The notes: a model not told the origin generated them from the letters alone. 25,781 nucleotides of DNA from Microthyrium microscopicum (GCA_010405405.1 MU004243.1:1115580-1141360); one strand, 5' to 3'; positions 1-11,382 are shown, numbered from the stretch's first letter. Numbers and translations are program-made.

Positions 1-597
1 ATCTATCTTAACTTCTAATACTAATACGTACTTAAATACTTCCTTTTTTAGTATTATAGCTAGTTACTAAATTAAATTTAGTAGTATATCTTAATAATAA
101 AGCTTAATATTAGTTAAAATATTTTATTTTTAAAAGTATAAGAACTATACTTTATTCTAATATTATTCTTTATTATTTCTAGATTAATTAACCTTATTTA
201 GAGACTATCTTCTATATTTAAGAATAAATAGAAGATAATATATTTAGTAGATATTTCCTAATAATATATTAATCTTATTATAAAACTTAAATAAAGAGCT
301 TAAAGGTATATTTATAAATAGATTAGCTTAAGTAAACTATATTTCTTATATTAATTTCTATAAGGTTCTATTATTACCTTAGATATAAAGATACTTACTA
401 ATATCTATATATTTATCTATATCTACTTTAACTCTTAATACTAATATTTAATATTTCTTTCTAATTTCTAGCTTTTATACTTATATATAAAGTTAACTAT
501 TATTCTTAAAGTAGTATTAGTTTACTATACTACTTATAAAGGTAATTATACTATTATTTATATATTAGCTAAGCTTAATATATATATTATTTATATT

Positions 598-690
598 TAT
601 AGCTTCTTTCTTTACTTCTCTTATTCTATACTTCTTTTTTTCTTCTTTACTTTACTACCTTTATTCTTTTCTCTTTTACTCTTTATTCTT
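598..690. repeat. Pyrimidine-rich tract
   Basis: Nearly all bases on the plus strand here are T or C, interrupted mainly by single A residues inside TTACTT or TTATTC steps. The bias is local: flanking DNA has a mixed T/A strand composition. It may be a degenerate CTT-type microsatellite or a polypyrimidine tract of a dead element. I see no coding content in it. Confidence 0.5.
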
Positions 691-718
691 TATAATAGTT
701 AATATTATAGTAATATAT

Positions 719-738
719 AAAATAAATAAATAAATAAG
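719..738. repeat. Short AAAT microsatellite
   Basis: About four to five uninterrupted AAAT/AATA units. This is a simple-sequence repeat with no other visible feature. Confidence 0.6.
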
Positions 739-1802
739 TTAATTTTATATAGAAAGTTTTACTATATATACTAATCTATAAACTTTATTTTAGCTATATT
801 ACTATATTAAGTACTTAGTAAGACTTTATAGTTAAGGCCTTTAATATTATTAATTAAGAAGTAAGTATATAAAGTACTATAGTATATATACTAATAGTAA
901 GATTTAATAATAGTATCTTCTATTTATATCTAGCTATTAATACTTATAATATAGCTATTTAGTTACGTCTTTATAGTAAAACCTAATATAAATATAGCCC
1001 TATTTAGTTATAGTAGCTATATAATTAAAGTTATTACTAATATCCTTAATAATTAGCTTAATCTTACTATAGATTATAATAGTATTAATTATAAAGTTAG
1101 CTATAATAGATACTATTTATATAGTATTAGAAAATACTTTTATATTTATCTTTACGTAAGTAGTTTATAAAAACCTAATATTTAATAAGCTATTACTAAA
1201 TATAATATATAGACTATTAGCTAGAAATAGTTAAATAGCTAACTATAGTTTCTTATTTATATATAAGTCTAAACTAAAATTATATTTTAGTTAGTACTAA
1301 TACTATACTAGTACTAAGATTATTTAATAAAAATATAATAACTCTATAGCCTTTTTTAGTAATAAAGCTAAGTATATATTAGACTTTAAGATTATTTTAA
1401 AACTACTATAGATAATAAAAGTAGTTACTAAATAACTAGCTAGAAGTATAATAGCGTCTAACTCTTAGAGCCTTTAAAACTAAGAGTTTAAAGTACTTTA
1501 TTCTAATAAAGAAGTTTATTAAATAGATTCTTAAGGTATTAGCTTTTAAGTCTTAATAATTAGTATTATCTATATAGATAGTATAAGCCTAATTATAAAT
1601 AAAATATATTTTAAAACCTAAATAATAATAATAATCTAGTACTAAAGTTATAATTTAGATTATAGTTTAGAACCTAAGTAATAAGAATTAACTATTTATT
1701 AACTTATATAAATAATATAAAACTATAACTTAGTATAAGATATATATTAATTTTATATTATAATTCTATTATACTTCCTTAAGGTAATAATAAAAGAAGT
1801 AT

Positions 1803-2062
1803 AAAATATTATTATATTTATTTAAATTAATTCTTAGAGGTATATAAAATCTATAACTTAGTATAATATACTACTTTAGGGTTATACTTTTTATATATTT
1901 CTTTATAGTAATAGTAAAAGAAATATAATATACTAATTTAGAGTTATAACTTTTATATACCTTTTTATAATAATAAGAAAGAATTATAATATACTAGTCC
2001 TAGGCTATAGTTTTTATTTATCTTTTAGGCTTTAGTAGTAAAGAAAGTATAATATAGTATTA
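1803..2062. repeat. Tandem repeat of ~62 bp with internal dyad
   Basis: The string AATATAC recurs at 1865, 1927 and 1988, and a mutated AATATAG at 2051, giving a period of 61 to 63 bp. Each unit runs from a TATACT-containing start through a T-rich arm to a complementary AAAGAAA-TATAAT arm, so each unit can fold back on itself. Units differ mainly by transitions and small indels. A more divergent copy may begin at about 1737. Function unknown; it resembles a decayed minisatellite or repeated transposon end. Confidence 0.6.
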
Positions 2063-2904
2063 TACTTATAATAAAAAAAAATATTAAGGTATATATTATA
2101 TAAGTTATTAATATAGATAAAATTTAAAAACTAGAAGTAGAATAATTATATATATTAGAATACTTAAGGCTAAGAAGATTTAGCTTAGAGATACTAGAAC
2201 TTTCTAAACTAGAATCTAGTATTTAATTTTTATATAATAACTATAAGTAAGAAAGGTTAGAAAACTAGGCTATTACTTACTTAAGATAGACTAGTTACTT
2301 AATAGTAATTTTATATTAATATTAATAACTTTAAGAACTTACTATATATTATAATTATAACCTTAATATTTTAATTACTATTTATAATAATATAGTAATA
2401 GTAGGAAATACCTTAATATAAGTAAGTAACTTTTAGTTTCTAAGTTAGATATAGTAACTAACTAAGCGTTACTTTACTCTTACTTAATTCTATATAATAA
2501 ATTAAAATATAAATACTTTATATACTAAATTTTTATCTTTCTCTTTTTATATCTACTAATACTTAATCTATATTTACTATATCTATTATTATAAGCTTTA
2601 TAACTTCTTTACGTAAAGCCTCCTACCTATATAAAATAATAGAAAAGTAAATAGAAGAGTAAATAAAAAGGCTAATAAAAGAGTAAATATAAACTAAACT
2701 AGATATATACCTTAAAGAATTACTTAGATTTTATAACCTTTTATAATTAATAATCTTACTAAAGCTAATACTAGCTAATATAATAGTATAGGATATTAAA
2801 TTATAGAAAGATTTTAATCTTAATAATATAAACTAGCTATATAACTTTATTTAAACGTTTATAATTCTATATATATATAGTTAACCTTCCTAACGTTTTA
2901 TAAC

Positions 2905-2970
2905 TAATAATAATAATAATAATAATAATAATAGTAATAATATTAATAGTAATAATAATAATAGTAATAA
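2905..2970. repeat. TAA trinucleotide microsatellite
   Basis: About 22 trinucleotide units of TAA with a few TAG and TTA interruptions. It contains no CA or TG and would itself be unaffected by RIP, so its present length may reflect slippage independent of the mutation process around it. Confidence 0.9.
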
Positions 2971-3408
2971 AGGTTTTAGGTATTTAGATACGTTAGATAA
3001 GAATAACTTAGACTTAGAGAATAATATAGACTTAAAGGATTTAAGTTCTAATAAAGATTAGAGTTATAAATCTTATAATTAATAGTTAATATAATTTAAG
3101 TTAAATTATAAAATAATATCTATACTTTAGATACTAAAGTAAATAGATAGATTTAAATTAAGATTAATAAATTTAATATTTAACTTCTTTATTATATTAA
3201 CTACTAATATAACTTTCTTTTACTAATACTAATTTATAATAATAAGAATATAATAACTTACTATAGTAATAATTATAATTAAGATATAAATAGATTAAGA
3301 ATATATATAGAAATAATACTAGTATAAGTATAAATAATAATAATATATATAATATTAATAATATTATTTAATAAATAATATTAGAAAAGTTAACTAGACT
3401 AAACTATT

Positions 3409-3680
3409 AGTACTCTAAACTCCTAGCTAACTCTAAGCTAATTCTAGGTTAACTCTATATATAGATAGGCTAATATTTAAACCCTAGGCTAGTATTTAAA
3501 CCTAAGCTAACTATAGACTAATCTTAGGCTAACTCTAGGCTAACCCTAGGCTAATTCTATATATAAGTAAGCTAATATTTAAACTCTAGGCTAATTTTTA
3601 AACTCTAGGCTAGTATTTAAACTATATACTAAACTAGGCTAATCTTATACTAATTTTATATTAATTCTATACTAACCCTA
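3409..3680. repeat. 12-bp and 15-18 bp minisatellite based on CTAGGCTAA
   Basis: A degenerate array built on units like AACTCTAGGCTA (12 bp), alternating with longer units in which ATTTAAA replaces part of the unit. The best-preserved run lies around 3520-3560. Towards 3640-3680 the unit drifts to AATTCTATACTA, the same unit that forms the array at 6973-7062. No coding content is visible. Confidence 0.75.
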
Positions 3681-5120
3681 CGCTAATTTAATATTTAGTA
3701 TTAAAAATAGAATAGAAGGTAATATATAGAAATAAGTTAAATTTCTTAGAAATATATATACTACTCTAGTAGTTTATATAAATTATAAAATATTCTAGAT
3801 AAAGCTTAAAATATATATTTTTAACTTTATATAAGAAAGCTTTAATAAAGATATAATACTTTATATAATTACTAACCTTTTTTATAAGCTTAGTTATAAG
3901 TAGTAATCTAGTTTAATATTATTTTAAAATATTAAATAACTAGTCTAATATTTACTAAATAGAGCCTACTAGATTAATATTATTATACTAGGTAAATTAC
4001 TAGTCTAAACTATAATTTAATAATTTTTAAACTTATAAAACTTAGTAAACTTTATAGTTTAATATTAGCGCTTAATAGTAGAAGTACTTTAATAAGTAGT
4101 TTACTTTTAGTAGTTAATAAATATAACTAGTTAATATAGATACTTTATTTACTTAATCTAGTTATAAATTTAAGTATAAATTAACTACTAATCTTATAGT
4201 TATTAGTAGAAGTAGCGTACTTAGAAGTAGCTTTAGTACTACTTATCTTATAAAGAGTAGTTCTTATAGTAGACGTTATAGTTAAATATTAGTAGAACTC
4301 TAATTACTATTAAAGACCTTTAAACTCTTAAATTACTTAATTAGCTTAATAATAAAATTATTAATAGCTTTTTTACTAAGCTTTATAAAAAGGCTAAGTC
4401 TAAACTTACTAAATAGATAAAAATAGTAGAAACTCTAATTAAAGATAATATTCTATAATATTATATACTTAATACCTATTAGTTCTCTAAAATATAATAA
4501 TAAAATAGTATTAAAAAGATTACTTACTAAATAAAGCGCTAAAAAATTAGTAGAAAAAATTTTCTTAGTATTTATAAACTCTTTATTTTAATTTATTAAC
4601 TTAGGTAGTTACTAGACTCTACTAACTATTCTTTCTTAATAACGTTAAGTACGTTAGTATAACTCTTTATTTATTAGTAAAGGACCTATTCTTACTTTAG
4701 CTAAAGAAATACTTTAATATAAGTTAAGTAATACTTAGAACGAGAGTAAATAAATATTTAAGAAAGTAGAAAGTAGTTATTAATAAAACTTTTTAAATTA
4801 TAGTACCTTTATCTTTATAAATACTTAAGCTACCTTTTATACTAATAATCTACCTAATATTTTTCCTAACTAATATAATAAAGTAATATAATAACTAATT
4901 AGTTTAATTATCCTTTATAGTAGCTTAAAAGGTAACTTTAACTACTTAAAGGCTTAGTATAGTAGCTTTTATTTAGAAACTTTATAAAATATTTCTAACT
5001 ATCCTTTTTATAGAGTATAATATTAGTAGAGAGCTTATCTACTATAGAGGATAGCCTATTTTTTTCTTAATCTAATATATTTTTCTTATTAATATATATA
5101 TATTTCTAACTAAAGATTAT

Positions 5121-5368
5121 CCTTTTATTAATAATATAATCTCTTACTATTACTAATTCCTATTATTAGTAATATATCCTATTATTATAGATATATTCTA
5201 TTATTATAGATATAGCCTCTTATTAAAGATATATTCTTTTACTAGAAAGATATCCTCTTATTAATAATATAATCTCTTACTATTACTAAATCCTATTGTT
5301 AGTAACGCATCCTATCATTATAGATATATTCTATTATTATAGATATAGCCTCTTATTAAAGATATATT
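5121..5368. repeat. Tandem duplication of ~115 bp at 133-bp spacing
   Basis: The segment 5121-5235 is repeated at 5254-5368, a spacing of 133 bp. Each copy is itself made of units of about 20 bp of the type ATTCTATTATTATAGATAT. Copy 2 keeps TG, CA and CG at about 5297-5317 where copy 1 has TA, so the second copy preserves a less mutated state of the same sequence. Confidence 0.8.
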
Positions 5369-5719
5369 AAAAAGACTAATAGCTATAGCTTAATCTACTT
5401 TAGTAGTAATTGCTATATATAAGCTAGTATAGGATAAAGAAGTTACTATTAACTCTAGTCTCTTAGTATAGATTAAGAAGGACTAGCTAGTAAGAGGGTA
5501 GATAGTAGTTTCTTAACTTCTAGTCGTTTTAATTGCCTTTTATTAACTATAGTATTTACTTATAAGCTATTTCTTTAAGTATCTATAATATATCTAACGA
5601 CTTAGACTTTCTATAAAGAGTAATAAGTATACTTAATACTATATAATTAGACTAGAATAAGCTAAGTATTAGAATAATAGTAGTATCTTAGAAGAAATAG
5701 TTACTTAGAGTTATATAAG

Positions 5720-5785
5720 TATAATATTAATAAAGTTATTTTAAAAGGTACGTATAATATTAATAAAGTTATCCTAAAAAGTATA
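5720..5785. repeat. 33-bp direct repeat, two copies
   Basis: The string TATAATATTAATAAAGTTAT starts at 5720 and again at 5753, a period of 33 bp. The two units differ by C/T and G/A transitions only. Confidence 0.7.
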
Positions 5786-5884
5786 ATAGCTATAGTATTA
5801 ACTTTATTATTACTAAGGAAGAAGCTATTTTTTAATACTCTACTTCTAGAAGTTCTACTAAGACTAATTTACTATTACTAATAT

Positions 5885-6275
5885 AGCTTACCTATCTACT
5901 TAAATAAAGATACTTTTAATACTCTATTCTAGTATTATAAAGTATAAAGTATATTTTAACTATAGGCTCTTTATAAGTAACTATAATTTAGAGATAAAGT
6001 AAGTTTTCTATAGAATTTAATCTTAGCCTAGTTTAGTAATAATTACTATATATAAACTAATATAAGATAAGGAAGTTACTATTAATCCTAGTTACTTAGT
6101 ATAAGTTAGAAAGGACTAGCTAGTAGTATAGAAGGCTACCTATTTACTCTTAATACTTTATTTTAGTATTATAAGGTATAAAGTATAATTTAATTATAGG
6201 CTCTTATAAGTAACTATAATTTAGAGATAAAAAGGTTTTCTATAGAATTTAATTTTAGTTTAGTATTACTATAGT
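5885..6275. repeat. Tandem duplication with 234-bp period
   Basis: A block containing AGTATTATAA at 5931 recurs at 6165. The shared part runs through TATAGGCTCT, AAGTAACTATAATTTAGAG and TTTTCTATAGAATTTAAT. Differences are mostly transitions plus a few small indels. Short matching sequence upstream of each copy (from 5885 and 6131) extends the homology. Confidence 0.75.
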
Positions 6276-6690
6276 TACTACGTCCTTTGTTTTTATAGCT
6301 ACTATATTCTTTACTACTATATTTATCTTTTCTACTTTAAGTATAGTTATAAATAATATAATCTAGCTTACTATTTATAAGAATAGTTAGTATATTCTAC
6401 TTAGTAATAATTACTATATATAAGCTAGTATAGAATAAGGAAGTTACTATTAATTCTAATATAAGTAGTAAGATAGAATAAGTAATAAAATAAAACGTAA
6501 AATTAAGGTAAATAAAGCTATTTAGAATAATAAGAAACTTATTTATATTTTATAAGTTCTTTCTAATATCTTAATTAATATACTTACTTCTCTATTAGAG
6601 TTATTATTCTATTATATACTACTAATAAAGAACTTATCTTTATTTTATTATATCTAGTATTATTAGTAAGATATATATTAAGTATTAGTA

Positions 6691-6850
6691 AAGTTAACTA
6701 TATAACTACTATATAGTAATAAATTCTTAGGCTATAGTTTTTAAGTACTTTTTAAACTATAGAGTATATATATATTTTAAGTACTATAAAATATAAAGTT
6801 AACTATATAATTACTATATAGTAATAAATTCTTAGGCTATAGTTTTTAGG
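6691..6850. repeat. 105-bp spaced direct duplication
   Basis: A segment of about 55 bp starting AAGTTAACTATATAA at 6691 is repeated from 6796 almost identically, ending in CTTAGGCTATAGTTTTTA. Related but poorer matches follow near 6900-6945. No gene is visible. Confidence 0.75.
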
Positions 6851-6972
6851 TTTTTCTTTAATTAATATAATTAAACCTTTTTAATAATAATAAAGGTTTA
6901 GTAAAATTAACTCTAAAGCTACTATATAGTATAGAATTTTAGAGCTATACTTTATAAAGACTTCTTTATATT

Positions 6973-7062
6973 ACTCTATACTAACTCTATACTAACTCTA
7001 TATTAACTCTATACTAACTTTATATTAACTTTATACTAACTCTATATTAACTTTATATTAAT
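6973..7062. repeat. 12-bp minisatellite, about 7.5 units
   Basis: Clean tandem units AACTCTATACTA, with variants that differ by C to T (CTTTATATTA). The period is exactly 12 bp. The same unit ends the array at 3409-3680, about 3.3 kb away, so the two loci share a source. Confidence 0.9.
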
Positions 7063-7545
7063 ACTACTTAAATTCTAAACTATCTATATTTATTTTATAA
7101 TTAGTACTTATTATATAAACTAATATTCCTTAAGATATTAATTTTATATACTATCCTAATCTTATTTATACTATTATATATATATTAAATATCTTTATTT
7201 AAATATAATACTAGATAGTACTAAGGCTTATTTAAATTCTATTATATTTAATAGAATAAAACGTTATAATTATAGTAGACTCTCTTTATAAATTATTAAG
7301 AAATTAGTAATCTTATTAAAGAGTAGTAGCTACTACTATATAAGCTTAAAACCTAGATATTATTATTCTAAGCTTTAAGAGTAGATAATAATATAGAATA
7401 TAATTAAGGCTATTTAAGTATAATTAAAGTATACTTTTAGTAGTTATATTATAACTAATTCTAACTAAATTATAAGAAGTTATATTTAATTTTCTAACCT
7501 TTTTACTTATCCTACTACCTTAAGTCTAGATAGTATTAAGCAACT

Positions 7546-7929
7546 TCTAACTACTATTATTAAATATTGGATAGGCATAGGAGATTTAATATAGCCTATA
7601 TACTTACTAAGAGAAGGGTATCTAAGATTTAAAAAGTATTAGGTAAATATCTTATATAATAAATAACATTTAAATTAAAATACAAGTAAGCTAAAAGATA
7701 TAGAATTACAAAACAAAATAAACTATTAATTTAGAATAGATAGAATTTAATAGAAGTAGGTATAAAAATCCTAAGCAAGATAAGTAAATCTAATATTTAA
7801 TAAGGTAAACATGTAGGGATTTATAAATTAGCTTAACTTGTTACTATAGCTTATAATATAAATGTTATAAGTATAACTAAATAATTAACATCTAGATTAG
7901 ATTAGTATTTAATCTAATAGTAAGCCTAA
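7546..7929. other. Start of partially RIPped segment; no gene seen
   Basis: CA and TG reappear from about 7547 onward (GCAACTT, TTGGATAGGCATAGG) and stay present at low level to about 25351. Within these 384 bases I see neither a recognisable reading frame, nor a tandem repeat, nor a clear terminal repeat. It may be the edge of an element distinct from the saturated tract to the left. Confidence 0.5.
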
Positions 7930-8070
7930 AGGGGCATACCGCTCTTAATAATATTACCTACTACGTTTAACTTATAGTGTATTACTACTAACCTATACTA
8001 CTTTAAGAACTTCTAAACTTCTAAACTTCTATTTTAGTAGTAGAAATTATCTTTATTTATAATAAGGTTA
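7930..8070 (+). repeat. Partial copy of the helicase-gene 5' region
   Basis: About 90 bp from 7930 to 8022 aligns well with 14701-14813, just before and at the apparent start of the helicase pseudogene. Shared blocks include GGGCA, CTCTTAATAA, ATTAC, TACTACGT, TAACTTATA and TTTAAGAACTTC; the downstream copy has an extra ~18 bp. Weaker similarity continues to about 8070. No helicase coding sequence follows, because the eight-unit array starts at 8133. It is best read as a dispersed 5' fragment or shared promoter-side repeat. Confidence 0.6.
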
Positions 8071-8132
8071 TTAATATTTAGTAAAGTAGCACTTTTATAT
8101 AATACTATAGCTTGCTTAGAAGGGTCTAGTAG

Positions 8133-9009
8133 GCTATACGTAGGTTTTAGTATAGTTATAGGGTTATATTTTAGGTAAAGATATTAGTTCGTAAGGAAGC
8201 TTACTAAATTTAGTAAAGGAATATTCTTTATAAGGACTACTTACTTATAATATCTCTCTTAAGGCGAGCTATATATAGATTTTAATATAGTTATAAGTAT
8301 ATATTATAGATAAAGATATTAATTCGTAGGAAAGCTTACTAAATTTAGTATAGGAATATTCTTTAGGAGGACTATACTTATAATATCTTTCCTTAAGTAG
8401 GCTATATATAGATTTTAGTATAGTTATAGGGATATATTATAGATAAAGATATTAATTCGTAGAAAAGCTTACTAGATTTAGTAAGAGAATATTCTCTAAG
8501 CTATACGTAGATTTTAGTATAGTTATAGGGATATATTGTAAGTAAAAATATTAGTTCGTAGGAAAGCTTACTAAGTAAGGAAATATTCTTTAAGCTATAT
8601 ATAGATTTTAGTATAGTTATAAGAACGTATTATAAGTAAAGATATTAGTTCGCAGAAAAGCTTACTAAGTAAGGGAATATTCTTTAAGCTATATATAGAT
8701 TTTAGTATAGTTATAGAGACGTATTATAGATAAAGATATTAGTTTATAGAGAAGCTTACTAAGTAAAGGAATATTCTTTAAGCTATATATAGATTTTAGT
8801 ATAGTTATAGGAACGTATTATAAGTAAAGATATTAGTTCGTAGGGAAGTTTACTAAGTAAGGAAATATTCTTTAAGCTATACATAGATTTTAGTATAGTT
8901 ATAGAGATATATTATAGGCAAAGATATTAGTTTATAGGAAAGCTTACTAAATTTAGTAAGGAAATATTCTTTAGGAGGACTATACTTATAATATCTTTCC
9001 TAAAATAGC
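8133..9009. repeat. Eight-unit tandem array with 94, 99 and ~133 bp units
   Basis: Units begin with GCTATAYRTAG at 8133, 8268, 8401, 8500, 8594, 8688, 8782 and 8876, and the last ends near 9009. Unit lengths are 135, 133, 99, 94, 94, 94, 94 and 132. Long units contain TTACTAAATTTAGTAA, a perfect 16-bp palindrome, and a 34-bp block near GGAGGACTATACTTATAA. The 99-bp unit keeps the palindrome but lacks the 34-bp block; the 94-bp units lack the block and five bases of the palindrome. A GTTCG core survives in most units. The period is not a multiple of three in the commonest class, so this is a noncoding satellite, plausibly subtelomeric. Confidence 0.92.
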
Positions 9010-9089
9010 TTTAATAAATAAAATAACACTACGCAAGAGTTTTAATTAGAGTAAATACTATAAGGCTTCTTCCTTAAAAGAATAAAAGT

Positions 9090-10440
9090 ATAGTTAGGGA
9101 TTTATAACTATAGTAAAGTTTAGTAAAGCTTAGTAGTAGTAGTTCCTTACTAAATTACCTTATAAGTAAGCCTTAGCTATAATGTCCCTTTAGTAGTATT
9201 ATTCCTTTCGTATATATTATCCCTTTAGGTTAGGCGTTATATCTTAGTAGTAAGAAGGACGTAATTCCTTACTAAATAATATTATTCTAGTACATTGTCC
9301 TTTTTGCTTACAACTACCTTACTAACTTCTAGTAAGTCTAAGTTGCTAAAGACTTCTATCCCTTTAGTAATAACGTCTTCTAATACTTTTCTACTACTAA
9401 TTTATATCTCTAAAAGTAATATTTAGCTTTTAATATAATTGTACAAGCTTTAAGACGTTAATATAGAGTATTTTAGACTTCTCTATATATATTATATAAG
9501 GTAAAGTTACGTTTTAGTAGGCCTACATTCCTTAGCTTATATACTAAACTATTATATATACTATTTAGCTTACTAATTAGTAGAACTACTAATACTAAAT
9601 ACGTAAGTATTCCTTATAGATACTAATTATCTTATAAAACGTATTTATACTTAAATATCTAAGGGGCTAGCTTACTATTATAGAACACTATACTATAGAA
9701 AATATAAAAAAAGTAAGAAAATAATATAAAATTAGTACTAAGATAGTTAGTACTACTATATAATAATTCTATAGAGCTAAATTATATATAAGTTTATCTT
9801 TCCTTATTAAATTAAGTATAACTAATACAATTAGGTAATAGAATTATAGTAGAGAAGGTTTAGTAAAGTAAAATTTTTTAGTATTAAGAGAGAGTAGGAC
9901 TATAACTCTAATCTAGCTATTATATTTAAGTAGCGCTAAGCTAGTTTATATAGTAAGTAGTACGTATACCTAAGTCTTCTTAAGCTACTCTATAGCTATG
10001 TTAAGAACTAGGTAAGTAGAGAAATAATACTTTTTTAGCTCTTTTATAGAAGAAGGAAAAATTAATTAGCTAATTTAGCTAAATAATTATTATTTTACGT
10101 AACCTAAAATTATATAGAATTCATAGTAATTATTTAAGCTTATACTACATAGTAGTTTTATACTTACGTAGTCTTGCTATACTAAATCTTAATAATTTAG
10201 TAGTAAGTATTACTTTAGAAATAACATTCTACTACTATAGAGTAAGTCTTCTTAGTTAAAAGGCTCTCTCTATTTCTTAATCCTATATTCTCTAGTATAG
10301 TATACTTTTATAGCTATCTAATTTAAATATAAAGCTTACTATGCTATTCCTTTCTTAGGACTACTTAAGAAAATATATATAGTAAAATACTTTATAATAA
10401 AATGCTTAGTATTTTCCTTATAGCGTACGCTCTATAGACA
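9090..10440 (-). pseudogene. Possible minus-strand coding relic, unidentified
   Basis: One minus-strand frame can be read from about 10440 down to about 9100. It has runs suggestive of protein, rich in Lys, Arg-derived and hydrophobic codons, and a Lys/Glu/Val-rich segment at about 9430-9290. Stops are nearly all TAA or TAG, as RIP would create. However, their density, roughly one codon in nine, is about what I would expect by chance in DNA of this composition. I recognise no catalytic motif. A tyrosine recombinase or transposase was considered and could not be supported. Treat this as an open question, not as a gene call. Confidence 0.22.
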
Positions 10441-10444
10441 ACCT

Positions 10445-10648
10445 ATTAGAATACGTTAAGGTATTTATCCTTTAATAGAGAGATACCTTATATAAGGAAT
10501 TAAGATATTATTTATTAAAATACGTTAAGGTATCTATCCTTTATAAGAAGATGCCTTATATAAGAAATTAAGATATTATTTATTAGAATACGTTAAAGTA
10601 TCTATCCTTTATAAGGAGATACCTTACACGAAGGATTAAGATATTATT
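10445..10648. repeat. Three tandem copies of a palindromic 68-69 bp unit
   Basis: Units start ATTAGAATACG or ATTAAAATACG at 10445, 10514 and 10582. Each contains a dyad: TAAGGTATCT-like left arm, a short centre around CCTTTATAAGG, and an AGATACCTTA-like right arm, followed by a shared AATTAAGATATTATTT tail. The third copy keeps CACG where the others have TATA. Each unit could extrude a hairpin. The array lies immediately upstream, in minus-strand terms, of the possible minus-strand relic. Confidence 0.85.
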
Positions 10649-11350
10649 TTACTTATTATATATATTTATTTTAATAAAACAAAAAGAATAACTTATAGTT
10701 ACTTTTCAAAGTACTATTTAATAATTACTTAGCTTTAAGGCGGCTAAAACTAGTAGAGATTACTAGTCTAACCTATCTCTATAACCTAGTCTAGTTTTCT
10801 AAATATATAGGTATTAACTAGTTAGGATAGCTATAAAGCCTTTCTATTACTAAGTAGTATTATTTAATACTACGTATTACTTAGGTAAGTAGAGCTTTCT
10901 ATAATAAAGCTTATTAAGTAGTATATTTATACTAATACTTAGTAAAATTGCTATAGAGGCATCTTAGTAGATCTTAATTAATATTAGGACTCTTTTAAGG
11001 CGATAATATTATAATAATCTTTATAACTATTTATACTTTAGCATTTATTATTAGAGATATCTTATTATACTTCATTAGTTACTTTTCTCTAATACGCTTT
11101 CTAGAGAAGATTAAAATAGTAAAGTATTTTTTATATTAATTTTTTTCTTTTAAAAAAAAGTCTTAACGTCTTTAACGTTAATACGTTTTATATTAATATA
11201 TTACATTACGCTAAGTTAATTTATAGTAATATAGGTAGTTTTTAACTATTAATTAATTAGTATTTTAGTTATACTAAATACTATAACTACTTACTACCTA
11301 GAAATACTATATATAGAATATAAATAATATTACTACTCTTTATTAATTAT

Positions 11351-11382
11351 AGCCTACTATAGACTACTATCTATAGTAGGCT
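11351..11382. repeat. Perfect 12-bp inverted repeat, 8-nt loop
   Basis: AGCCTACTATAG at 11351-11362 is exactly complementary to CTATAGTAGGCT at 11371-11382, with an 8-base spacer. It contains no CA or TG. Flanking AATTA and TAATTA strings extend a weaker symmetry. Role unknown; it could be a decayed element end or a cruciform-forming site. Confidence 0.8.

Larger units (their letters stand above)
5401..6475. repeat. Three dispersed copies of a ~65-100 bp repeat
   Basis: A block beginning TAGTAAT(A/T) and continuing through a conserved ACTATATATAAGCTAGTATA-like core and AAGTTACTATTAA occurs at about 5401-5500, 6034-6130 and 6412-6475, all in direct orientation. The first two copies extend into a shared GACTAGCTAG block. 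The first copy keeps one TG (5411) that the others have as TA. The copies are interleaved with the 234-bp duplication in this region. Confidence 0.7.
1..7545. other. RIP-saturated AT-rich tract, no recognisable gene
   Basis: This stretch is composed almost wholly of A, T and the dinucleotide TA, with C and G surviving mainly in CTA, TAG, CTT and AAG contexts. Reading through it I found no CA or TG before about 5297, where the first appear, and only isolated ones after that (for example near 5411, 5525 and 6287). Exhaustive CpA/TpG to TpA conversion is the known product of fungal repeat-induced point mutation. All frames on both strands are crowded with TAA and TAG, and I recognise no protein motif. 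The structure that remains is repetitive and is listed separately. The original content was probably transposable elements, but no family can be named from what survives. Confidence 0.85.

Noticed and set aside
4310-4580. Plus-strand frame with a run resembling the C-terminus of a pogo-type transposase
   Set aside because: In a tract where all CA and TG are lost, similar Lys/Leu/Ile-rich text appears in several frames; there is no DDE motif and no support beyond composition.
9400-9700. Minus-strand text resembling a fungal tyrosine recombinase of the DUF3435 type
   Set aside because: The resemblance came from a shifted frame and loose hydrophobic patterns. No catalytic Arg or Tyr context could be aligned.
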